This document shows, piece after piece, positions 38,430 to 46,193 of a stretch of 64,000 bases of DNA. A program made the translations under genes and the position numbers. A model generated the notes under the pieces. That model was given only the letters and a program-made list of their open reading frames with translations, did no database searches and was not told the origin of the DNA. Position 1 is the stretch's first letter; every line of letters begins with the position of its first letter. This stretch comes from Nostocales cyanobacterium LEGE 12452 (GTDB lineage: Bacteria; Cyanobacteriota; Cyanobacteriia; Cyanobacteriales; Nostocaceae): contig JADEXV010000005.1 of the NCBI GenBank assembly GCA_015206945.1, forward strand, positions 19,096 to 83,095. The letters are read 5' to 3'.

Positions 38430-39626
38430 ATGCAAACAAATTGGAAAATTGGGTCATTATTTGGAATTCCCCTGTTTTTAGACCCGTTATGGTTTGTGAT
38501 TTTAGGGTTGGCAACCCTGAATTTTGGGGTAGCTTATCAGGAATGGGGACCTGTTATAGCTTGGAGTGCTGGAATAGTTATGGCACTGCTGCTATTTGGT
38601 TCGGTATTGTTACATGAGTTGGGTCATAGCTTGGTAGCCCGATCGCAAGGAATTAGAGTTAATTCAATTACCCTATTTATGTTTGGCGGGATTGCTGCCA
38701 TTGAAGAAGAATCTAAAACTCCTTTCAAAGCCTTTCAGGTAGCGATCGCTGGCCCTTTGGTGAGTATCATCCTATTTTTCCTGCTCAGTCTGGCAGCTTT
38801 TGTAATACCTGATACTAATCCCCTCAGTGTCATGGTTGGAGATTTGGCGAGAATTAACTTAGTGGTGGCTCTATTTAACCTGATTCCTGGACTACCTCTA
38901 GATGGAGGGCAAGTGTTAAAAGCAGCACTATGGCAAATCACAGGTAATCGTTTTCAAGCCGTACACTGGGCTGCAAGGGCTGGGCAAATATTGGGTTATG
39001 CTGCGATCGCTTTAGGATTTGTTGTAGATTTTGTCACCAGAGAGTTAGTAGTTGGCTTGTGGATTGCGCTGTTGGGTTGGTTTGCTGTCCGCAACGCTAA
39101 CACCTATGACAACATGACTACATTGCAAGAAAGTCTACTCAAGGTGGTGGCAGCCGATGCGATGACTCGTGACTTTCGCGTAATTGATGCTGACCAGACA
39201 TTGCGTTCCTTTGCCGATTTATACCTCTTAGAAACCACTCCCTCGCAGGTTTATTTTGCCGCTTCTGATGGACGTTACCGGGGTCTAGTTTCCATTGACG
39301 ATTTCCGTTTAACCCAAAGGAGTGAATGGGAAACCAAAACCTTACACAGCATAGTGCGTCCGTTGACAGAAATACCTACCGTTGCAGAATCAACAGCGAT
39401 CGCTGAGGTAATTAACAAGCTAGAAAATGAGCAGTTACCTCGAATTACCGTCCTTTCTCCGGCTGGTGCCGTAGCTGGTGTAATCGATCGGGGAGATATT
39501 GTGCGATCGCTGGCACAAAAGTTAAATTTGCAGATAAGCGATGCTGAAATTAAGCGCATCAAGGAAGAAGGTAGCTATCCGCCTGGGTTGCAACTAGGAG
39601 TAATCGCGAAATCAGCTACAAATTAA
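38430..39626 (+). CDS. Site-2 protease family metalloprotease with CBS domains
   Basis: A 398-residue membrane zinc protease. HELGH at 62-66 supplies two zinc ligands and NLIPGLPLDGGQVL (D158) the third, the S2P/M50 signature within five or six membrane helices. From about residue 245 come two CBS modules (ADAMTRDFRVIDADQTLRSF and PTVAESTAIAEVINKLENEQ), which usually sense adenine nucleotides. S2P enzymes cut membrane-anchored regulators such as anti-sigma factors; the target here is unknown. A terminator follows. Confidence 0.92.
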   Translation: MQTNWKIGSLFGIPLFLDPLWFVILGLATLNFGVAYQEWGPVIAWSAGIVMALLLFGSVLLHELGHSLVARSQGIRVNSITLFMFGGIAAIEEESKTPFKAFQVAIAGPLVSIILFFLLSLAAFVIPDTNPLSVMVGDLARINLVVALFNLIPGLPLDGGQVLKAALWQITGNRFQAVHWAARAGQILGYAAIALGFVVDFVTRELVVGLWIALLGWFAVRNANTYDNMTTLQESLLKVVAADAMTRDFRVIDADQTLRSFADLYLLETTPSQVYFAASDGRYRGLVSIDDFRLTQRSEWETKTLHSIVRPLTEIPTVAESTAIAEVINKLENEQLPRITVLSPAGAVAGVIDRGDIVRSLAQKLNLQISDAEIKRIKEEGSYPPGLQLGVIAKSATN

Positions 39627-39721
39627 ACGTCACACCGTCGTCATAGGTTTGCAATAGATACGTCAAAAGCGTGTGTGATATTGAATTTGGTATTTGGTTA
39701 CAAAATGCTTTTTTTGGGTAA

Positions 39722-39746
39722 AAGGTAGGATTTCCTACCTTTTTTA
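39722..39746 (+). terminator. Terminator after the S2P protease gene
   Basis: aaggtagg (39722-39729) pairs with cctacctt (39734-39741) around a 4-base loop, followed by a T run. Confidence 0.85.
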
Positions 39747-39883
39747 TTTTTCAAAGTATGGCATTACCAAACAGCCCGTCGTAGAAATCGCCTCAGATGA
39801 CTGGGAAATTATTAAAACTTCAAGTTTAAAGCGAGTAAAATGTAAGTACGTGATATACTACGTCTCTCACTTACCCTGGTTTT

Positions 39884-41257
39884 ATGGCACTGCCAATTGT
39901 TGCAATTATCGGACGCCCAAATGTGGGCAAATCCACCCTGGTTAATCGACTCGCCGGGGAACAAACGGCGATTGTCCATGATGAACCGGGAGTGACACGC
40001 GATCGCACTTATCTTCCAGCTTTCTGGAATGATCGTGAATTTTTAGTGGTAGACACTGGTGGTTTAGTTTTTAATGATGATACTGAATTTTTACCACTGA
40101 TTCGCCAACAGGCAATGACAGCCCTTGCAGAAGCATGTGGCGCTATTTTTGTCGTCGATGGTCAAACAGGCCCCACCTCGGCAGATTTAGAAATTGCCGA
40201 ATGGATGCGCCAACAACCCGTACCTGTGCTACTAGCAGTAAATAAATGTGAATCCCCAGAACAAGGCCTAATGCAAGCTGCGGAATTCTGGGAATTGGGA
40301 TTGGGCGAACCTTACCCCATCTCCGCGATTCATGGCAGTGGTACAGGGGAGTTACTCGACGAGTTAGTTAATCACATCCCTGCTATTGAAGACATTCCAG
40401 AAACGAATGAAATCAAAGTAGCAATTGTAGGACGCCCAAATGTGGGCAAATCGAGCTTACTCAATTCTTTTGTCGGGGAAGAAAGAGCAATTGTCAGCCC
40501 CATTTCCGGCACAACCCGCGATGCTATTGATACCGTCATTGAACGAGCCGGACAAACCTACCGCTTGATTGACACCGCCGGCATTCGCAAAAAGAAACAC
40601 ATCGAATACGGCACAGAATTTTTTAGTATTAACCGGGCTTTCAAAGCGATTCGCCGCGCTGACGTGGTTTTATTAGTAATAGACGCTGTAGATGGAGTCA
40701 CCGAGCAAGACCAAAAACTAGCTGGGCGGATTATCGAAGAAGGTCGAGCTTGCATCATCGTCGTTAATAAGTGGGATGCTGTCGAAAAAGACTCTTATAC
40801 AATCTACGACTACGAAAAAACTCTGCAATCACGGTTACATTTTACCGAATGGGCAGAAACGATTTTTGTGAGTGCTTTGTCAGGACAACGGGTAGAAAAG
40901 ATTTTAGAATTGGTGAAAACGGCGGCGGAATCACACAAACGCCGTGTCAGCACATCAGTAATTAATGAAGTCTTAACAGATGCCGTCAGTTGGCATTCAC
41001 CGCCGGCATCCCGTGGTGGGCGTCAAGGGAAGATTTATTATGGTACACAAGTCAGCAGCCAACCACCAACGATCGCACTATTTGTCAACGACTCGAAACG
41101 CTTCAATGACAACTACCGCCGCTACATTGAACGGCAATTTCGTCAACAGCTAGGATTTAAAGGCACACCAATTATCTTACTGTGGCGGAGCAAGAAAGTC
41201 CGTGATGCTGAAAGTGGTAATGTTAATAGAGCAACTCGCGTCAAAATAAGTTATTAG
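39884..41257 (+). CDS. der: Ribosome assembly GTPase Der (EngA)
   Basis: An essential GTPase with two tandem G domains that matures the 50S subunit. P-loops GRPNVGKS occur at residues 10-17 and 183-190; G3 motifs are DTGG and DTAG; the G4 box is NKCE in domain one (a common cyanobacterial variant of NKxD) and NKWD in domain two. A C-terminal KH-like domain follows ([13 protein letters not shown]). Length of 457 is normal. The ATG at 39884 lacks a strong Shine-Dalgarno sequence. Followed by a repeat cluster. Confidence 0.97.
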   Translation: MALPIVAIIGRPNVGKSTLVNRLAGEQTAIVHDEPGVTRDRTYLPAFWNDREFLVVDTGGLVFNDDTEFLPLIRQQAMTALAEACGAIFVVDGQTGPTSADLEIAEWMRQQPVPVLLAVNKCESPEQGLMQAAEFWELGLGEPYPISAIHGSGTGELLDELVNHIPAIEDIPETNEIKVAIVGRPNVGKSSLLNSFVGEERAIVSPISGTTRDAIDTVIERAGQTYRLIDTAGIRKKKHIEYGTEFFSINRAFKAIRRADVVLLVIDAVDGVTEQDQKLAGRIIEEGRACIIVVNKWDAVEKDSYTIYDYEKTLQSRLHFTEWAETIFVSALSGQRVEKILELVKTAAESHKRRVSTSVINEVLTDAVSWHSPPASRGGRQGKIYYGTQVSSQPPTIALFVNDSKRFNDNYRRYIERQFRQQLGFKGTPIILLWRSKKVRDAESGNVNRATRVKISY

Positions 41258-41258
41258 G

Positions 41259-41345
41259 AGACGCGATGAATCGCGTCTGTACAAGAGAGATGCGATTAAT
41301 TGCGTTTGTTAAAAGAGACGTGATGAATCACTTCTGTACAAGAGT
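41259..41345. repeat. Three-copy hairpin repeat after der
   Basis: Three diverged copies (about 29 bases) of a unit whose core is agacgcgatgaatcgcgtct. In copy 3 the stem is gtgat/atcac, so base changes on one arm are matched on the other. The unit shares sequence with the MITE at 42466 and 49970. Confidence 0.75.
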
Positions 41346-41471
41346 TATGAGTTAAAGCCAAAATTGGTAACTACAGAACCCTATCGACTTGAGTTTGATA
41401 GCGACATAAGGTAAAAGTTATGAGTTAAAGTCAAAACTCCTAACTCTTCATTTCTCACTCGTAACTCTAAA

Positions 41472-42389
41472 ATGGATTTATTGCGATCGCTGCCACTTGG
41501 ACTTTATTTAGAACAACCCCAAACTTGGCTGCATAAAATCGATCCGCGAGTCAAGTTCGCGTGGTTGATGAGCTTTTTAACAAGCTATGTTTTAGCCAAC
41601 AACAATTGGCGGGTGCTGCTGGTGGTAATATTAATCGTTGCCACCTTGATTGCGAGAATTCCTCGACGCGTATGGCAGCAGCAAATGGGTTGGCTATTAA
41701 TGCTATCGTTTTTTGTGCTAGCGATCGCAGCCATTAGTCCTGATGGATTGGGTGTAGATTATCAGTCACGCCTGCCAGCTAATGAACAAATCTTAACCCA
41801 GCAAGCATTCTCTAATAATATTAAAGAGCCACCAGCCGAGAAAAAAGCATACAGCTACGTACTATTTCACAAAGGCCCGGTTAAAGTTACTCGCTACTCA
41901 TTGAGTTTGGCAGTACGCCTGAGTACACTTATATTTACTGTTATTTACAGTACTAACCTCTATCTTCTGACAACCGCACCAGAAGAAATCACATCTGGCA
42001 TAGAAAGCTTAATGCAACCCTTGCGACGCTTCAAGTTGCCTGTCACAGAAATTGCTTTGACTTTAACCTTGTCCTTGCGCTTCATTCCCCTGGTTTTAGA
42101 AGAAGTGCAAAATTTATTTCGCTCCGTGATGACAAGGGCAATTAATTGGAAAAAGCTGGGATTAAAAGGAGCATTCAAGGTTTGGATGACAGTCGCAGAG
42201 AGACTTTTAGAAAATCTGCTCTTACGAGCCGATCAAATGGCAAATGCCATGATGGTGCGGGGTTTTACCAGTCCCAATGAGCATCGAGTGCAGTGGCACG
42301 ACTTACGATTAAAAGGGCGTGACTGGCTGGCGATCGCAACTTTAATCTTATTCTGGGGAATACGACTAGCTATAGGAACTCAGGCGTAA
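41472..42389 (+). CDS. ECF transporter T component (CbiQ/EcfT family)
   Basis: A 305-residue integral membrane protein. The N-terminus LPLGLYLEQPQTWLHKIDPRVKFAWLM is the usual EcfT start, five to six hydrophobic segments follow, and the C-terminal coupling helices contain the ARG-like motifs (RAINWKK; RADQMANAMMVRGF) that engage the ATPases. It would link ATP hydrolysis to a substrate-binding S protein for vitamin or metal uptake. No S or A component is adjacent, so substrate is open; cyanobacterial homologues are often encoded alone. An extra loop of about 40 residues (LPANEQILTQQ onward) sits between helices. Confidence 0.88.
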   Translation: MDLLRSLPLGLYLEQPQTWLHKIDPRVKFAWLMSFLTSYVLANNNWRVLLVVILIVATLIARIPRRVWQQQMGWLLMLSFFVLAIAAISPDGLGVDYQSRLPANEQILTQQAFSNNIKEPPAEKKAYSYVLFHKGPVKVTRYSLSLAVRLSTLIFTVIYSTNLYLLTTAPEEITSGIESLMQPLRRFKLPVTEIALTLTLSLRFIPLVLEEVQNLFRSVMTRAINWKKLGLKGAFKVWMTVAERLLENLLLRADQMANAMMVRGFTSPNEHRVQWHDLRLKGRDWLAIATLILFWGIRLAIGTQA

Positions 42390-43214
42390 TTTTGCACTGA
42401 GAAAATGGTAAGAGGTAATACAGCATAATTCAGAAGTCAGAATTCAGGAGTCAGAAGTAAAAAGTTAAATCGCCGTCTCTACCAAAGACTGATTATTGTA
42501 GAGACGGCGATTCATCGCGTCTCTTGCCTTAACGTTAACCGAACAGTATTGAGCTATAGGTAACAATATGGTAGGGTAATTTGAGTAGCTACCCAGCCAT
42601 AAAATTGATCCCCTACCATTTCCTATAGATTTTAGATATTAACCAGCCTTACGCTAACCCTACAAATTAATCTCAAGATTTTGACCGAGTACCCTGATGA
42701 ATCTCTGCACAACGCTCAGACACAAATTGCACCACTGAAAATACTGGATAATCAATAGACCTTTTGGCATAAATGATAGTTTTCTTTCCAGTCCCCAATT
42801 TTGTGCCATTGGGCGACAGTTGTGGCAGTATGGAAAGAAGTTGAAAAATTCGCCGTTGCCGTTGGGAATTTCAAAGGGTGTTTTTCCTTCCCACGTCGAA
42901 CTTTCAACCAGAGGAGCGGCAATATTTTGTGCCTTGTCCCTACAGATTGCTAAATTGAAGTCACCAAAGCAGATGGTGATATTTGTCAAACAGCCTCTAC
43001 TCTTTGAATCTACGCTTCGCGGCTTCTGTTGTACCATTACGCTTCACTACCACTAGCTTCATCTGCCCATTAGGAACTAGATCAAGGTCTTCGTAACCGC
43101 AGCTTCGCATTTTAACCAAATATTCTGACGAATGTTGGTATTATCGTCTGAATGTTTGGAATTCACTGCGAAAAGATATATATACTTCCACCTTGACTAC
43201 ACCTTGACTCTTAA
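42390..43214. other. Intergenic region with a MITE copy and possible gene remnants
   Basis: About 825 bases. A MITE copy occupies 42466-42550. From 42660 to 43140 the minus strand holds overlapping short frames, one reading MRSCGYEDLDLVPNGQMKLV (from 43110 down) before a stop near 42998, another a cysteine-bearing 125-codon frame. None has a recognisable domain or a start signal; this looks like a decayed gene. Confidence 0.4.
42466..42550 (-). repeat. MITE copy (partial), related to 49970-50098
   Basis: Contains an inner inverted repeat (atcgccgtctctac 42469-42482 with gtagagacggcgat 42498-42511) and ends in aaccgaacagtat. Its right 65 bases are the near-exact reverse complement of the left end of the element at 49970. 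Confidence 0.8.
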
Positions 43215-43493
43215 ATGAATCCAGAAAACGCAGAAACTTACATAAACCATCCAACTTGGGGTTTACTCTACAAAATCTGTATGGTTGATGAGAACCAGGA
43301 TTTGTTCACCACACTTTATGCCCAGCGCTTATTTTTTTTGGTGGCAAATGACGTTAAAGGTGTTAAATTCCAGTCTCTAGGACGTACTGAGGCGAGAATG
43401 ATGTTGGAAAATCGCTTACGTACCCTGCGGCGCAGTGGGCATTCTCAGGAGTACGATCAGCTTCAGAGTGTTTTCCAGCGCACCTTCCAATGA
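43215..43493 (+). CDS. pipX: PipX, PII/NtcA interacting protein
   Basis: A 92-residue coactivator that binds NtcA when 2-oxoglutarate is high and is held by PII when it is low, tying nitrogen status to NtcA promoters such as glnA at 4989. The Tudor-like N-terminal domain (NAETYINHPTWGLLYKICMV...LYAQRLFFLV) and C-terminal helices (GRTEARMMLENRLRTLRR) are complete. Length matches the family. Its stop overlaps the start of the next gene by 4 bases, the conserved pipX-pipY arrangement. Confidence 0.96.
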   Translation: MNPENAETYINHPTWGLLYKICMVDENQDLFTTLYAQRLFFLVANDVKGVKFQSLGRTEARMMLENRLRTLRRSGHSQEYDQLQSVFQRTFQ

Positions 43494-44158
43494 ACAGTTC
43501 GATTTCCGAACGTATTGTTACTATTCGTTCCTCACTGCCAACTTCAGTCAAATTGATTGCTGTTAGCAAGCAAGTTTCTGTCCAGGCCATTCGGTCTGCA
43601 TACAATGCAGGAATTCGTGATTTCGGGGAAAGTCGTATCCAAGAAGCTGCCAGCAAACAAGCCGAGTTGCAAGACTTACCGGATATTACCTGGCACTTTA
43701 TTGGACATTTGCAAAGCAATAAAGCCAAAAAAGCCATCGAGCATTTCCCTTGGATTCACTCCGTCGATAATTTGAAGCTGGCACAGCGCTTAGACCAATT
43801 GGCGCAACAGCTAGGAGTGAGTCCCCAGGTTTGCTTACAAGTGAAAATTCTCCCCGACCCCAACAAGTCTGGTTGGAGTGTGCCAGAACTTTTGGCTGAT
43901 TTACCCACACTCAATCAATACAAAAGTTTACAAATTCAAGGTTTGATGACAATTCCGCCATCAGGATTAAAAGATTCCGAAATTCTCAGTGTGTTTAATC
44001 GCAATCGCGAGCTAGCCAAAGAAATCCAGGAGCAAAATTGGTCGCATATTAAAATGCAGCACCTCTCTATGGGTATGTCAGGCGACTACGAACTGGCAGT
44101 GCAAGCAGGCGCAACGATGGTACGATTAGGAACAATCTTGTTTGGCGATCGCTCTTAG
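43490..44158 (+). CDS. pipY: PLP homeostasis protein PipY (YggS/PLPBP family)
   Basis: A 222-residue TIM-barrel protein that binds pyridoxal phosphate through K27 (LIAVSKQVS) but has no known catalytic activity; it controls PLP and amino/keto acid balance. FGESRIQEA, WHFIGHLQSNKAK and HLSMGMSGDYELAVQAGATMVRLGTILFG are the family motifs. It overlaps pipX by 4 bases (translational coupling), and sepF and proC follow in the order common in cyanobacteria. Confidence 0.95.
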   Translation: MNSSISERIVTIRSSLPTSVKLIAVSKQVSVQAIRSAYNAGIRDFGESRIQEAASKQAELQDLPDITWHFIGHLQSNKAKKAIEHFPWIHSVDNLKLAQRLDQLAQQLGVSPQVCLQVKILPDPNKSGWSVPELLADLPTLNQYKSLQIQGLMTIPPSGLKDSEILSVFNRNRELAKEIQEQNWSHIKMQHLSMGMSGDYELAVQAGATMVRLGTILFGDRS

Positions 44159-44525
44159 CCGATTAATCATCAGTCTTACTCTTCAGTATTAATAGAAGCT
44201 AAAGATTTGATGACAAGAATTTTGTAACAGACTGGTGCAATCGGAAACAAAGGATATAGTATTGACAAGAGCAATCGCCAAGAGAAAATGGGGTATAAAG
44301 AAGTTTCCTTCGGATAAACCTTAGGATATAATCTTGACTCATTATTATGTTTAGGCGATGCACAGACCTTTCCAATAAGTGTCAGTTCATCGCCAAAACC
44401 CGTAGTATAGGCTACAACTAGCAATAAAGTTGCTGAAGTATCCACCGATGTAGCGATCGCTCTTAACTCAATCAATCCTCAGCCAAGTCATTACAGGCTA
44501 TTCGCACCAGGAGAGTACACACACA
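44159..44525. other. Intergenic region upstream of sepF
   Basis: About 367 bases with one HIP1-like site near 44454. A minus-strand frame (44176-44475) has no family resemblance. Probably the sepF promoter region. Confidence 0.4.
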
Positions 44526-45134
44526 ATGAACAACATTTTTTCCAAACTCAGAGACTTTGTGGGTCTAAATGAGCAAGTAGAATACGAGTATTACGAAGAA
44601 GAGCCAGAAACAGATAATAATAACAATTACCAAAATCTGTATCAGCAAGAAAATCCCCAGCCAGCACCACAAGAGAATCCAGCCGCTCAAAATCGACGCT
44701 GGCGGGAACCAGTGCCTACAATGGGAGATGATATGACAGCAGGTTCAAAGCCAATGGGGAATGTGATTGGTATGCCAGGAGCAATTAACGGAATTTCGGA
44801 AGTTTTAGTACTCGAACCACGCACCTTTGAAGAAATGCCCCAGGCAATTCAAGCGTTGCGCGAACGCAAGTCAGTGGTATTAAATCTGACAATCATGGAC
44901 CCAGATCAAGCTCAACGAGCAGTAGATTTTGTAGCAGGTGGTACTTACGCACTAGATGGACATCAAGAGCGCATCGGAGAGAGCATCTTTTTGTTTACAC
45001 CAAGTTGTGTCCAAGTTAGTACCCAAGGTGGCGTTCTTCATGAAGTACCACAACCACCAGTCCGTCCCTCTCGTCCGACAACAGGTACTCCAAATCAAAG
45101 TTGGGGCAACGAAACTAACCGGATGGCACAATAA
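44526..45134 (+). CDS. sepF: Cell division protein SepF (Cdv2)
   Basis: A 202-residue division protein that tethers and bundles FtsZ at the membrane. The N-terminal amphipathic start ([14 protein letters not shown]) is the membrane anchor; a disordered N/Q/P-rich linker (about 20-85) follows; the SepF core is [68 protein letters not shown]. In cyanobacteria it largely takes the place of FtsA. It sits in the pipX-pipY-sepF-proC row. Confidence 0.95.
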   Translation: MNNIFSKLRDFVGLNEQVEYEYYEEEPETDNNNNYQNLYQQENPQPAPQENPAAQNRRWREPVPTMGDDMTAGSKPMGNVIGMPGAINGISEVLVLEPRTFEEMPQAIQALRERKSVVLNLTIMDPDQAQRAVDFVAGGTYALDGHQERIGESIFLFTPSCVQVSTQGGVLHEVPQPPVRPSRPTTGTPNQSWGNETNRMAQ

Positions 45135-45144
45135 AGTTAAATTA

Positions 45145-45240
45145 GTAGTTAGTCCTTTGTCCTTTGTCATTTGTCCTGGGTTTTGCTCATGGTGACAAAT
45201 GACAAATGACTAATGACCAATGACTAATGACCAATGACTA
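45145..45240. repeat. STRR running up to the proC start codon
   Basis: tcctttg/tcatttg units, a short spacer, then aatgaca/aatgact/aatgacc units. The ATG of proC (45241) is itself the start of one more atgacta-like unit, so no ordinary Shine-Dalgarno sequence is present. Confidence 0.85.
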
Positions 45241-46059
45241 ATGACTATAAAATTTGGCTTAATTGGTGGTGGGGTAATGGGAGAAGCGCTCTTATCCCGC
45301 CTTATCGCGCGTGGAATTTATCAATCATCAGAAGTCATAGTTAGCGAACCGCTATCTTCACGCTTAGATTTTTTAAAGCAGCAATACGGTGTTGCTGTGA
45401 CGACAGATAATAGCCAGGTTTTCACCGAAGCAAAAGAAGTTCTATTTTTGGCTGTGAAACCGCAGGTGTTTAGCGCGATCGCTCAAGAATTAGCACATAT
45501 TGATATTCTTAATAGAGAACATACACCCTTAATTATTTCTATTTTGGCGGGTGTCCCCTTAAGTCAGCTAGAAGCAGCGTTTGTGCAATTGCCAGTGATT
45601 AGAGCAATGCCCAACACCCCGGCAACAGTGGGAGCAGGAGTTACAGCGATTTGTTTAGGTGCATATACCAATGCCAAGCATCACCAAATAGCACAGCAAG
45701 TTTTTTCTGCTGTGGGTGAAGTCGTAGAAGTTTCAGAAGGTCTGATGGATGCAGTTACAGGGCTATCTGGTAGCGGCCCCGCTTACGTGGCGCTCATGGT
45801 AGAAGCGCTTGCAGATGGTGGAGTAGCCGCAGGTTTACCTAGAACAATTGCTAATCAACTAGCCTTGCAAACCGTACTGGGAACAGCGAAACTGTTGCAG
45901 GAAACTAAAATACACCCAGCAGAACTCAAAGATCGCGTTACCAGTCCCGGCGGTACAACCATTGCCGGGATTGCCAAGCTAGAACAGGCAGGATTTCGTT
46001 CCGCTTTAATTGAAGCAGTCAAAGCTGCCACAGAGCGATCGCAAGAGCTGGGAAAATAA
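45241..46059 (+). CDS. proC: Pyrroline-5-carboxylate reductase
   Basis: Last step of proline synthesis, NAD(P)H-dependent reduction of pyrroline-5-carboxylate. The 272-residue protein opens with the Rossmann motif FGLIGGGVMGEALLSRL, has LAVKPQ, RAMPNTPATVGAG, and the C-terminal dimer/active-site region GLSGSGPAYVALMVEALADGGVAAGLPR and VTSPGGTTIAGI. The start codon lies inside an STRR; the first residues (MTIKFGLIGG) are as expected, so this start is right. Confidence 0.96.
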   Translation: MTIKFGLIGGGVMGEALLSRLIARGIYQSSEVIVSEPLSSRLDFLKQQYGVAVTTDNSQVFTEAKEVLFLAVKPQVFSAIAQELAHIDILNREHTPLIISILAGVPLSQLEAAFVQLPVIRAMPNTPATVGAGVTAICLGAYTNAKHHQIAQQVFSAVGEVVEVSEGLMDAVTGLSGSGPAYVALMVEALADGGVAAGLPRTIANQLALQTVLGTAKLLQETKIHPAELKDRVTSPGGTTIAGIAKLEQAGFRSALIEAVKAATERSQELGK

Positions 46060-46062
46060 TTA

Positions 46063-46135
46063 AGAGTCCTTTGTCATTTGTCCTTTATCTTTTGTGAAAA
46101 ACTAATGACTAATGACCAATGACAAATGACTAATA
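46063..46135. repeat. STRR between proC and helicase gene
   Basis: tcctttg/tcatttg units followed by complementary aatgact/aatgacc/aatgaca units. Confidence 0.8.
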
Positions 46136-46193
46136 ACGAAGTTGACAAAAGACTCGTTAGTATAGTAAACAATCTGGTTGCAAATGTGATTGA

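Noticed and set aside
42660..43037. Minus-strand 125-codon frame with several cysteines
   Set aside because: No start signal or family match, and the neighbouring frames hold pieces of apparently coding sequence too; reported only as a possible remnant.
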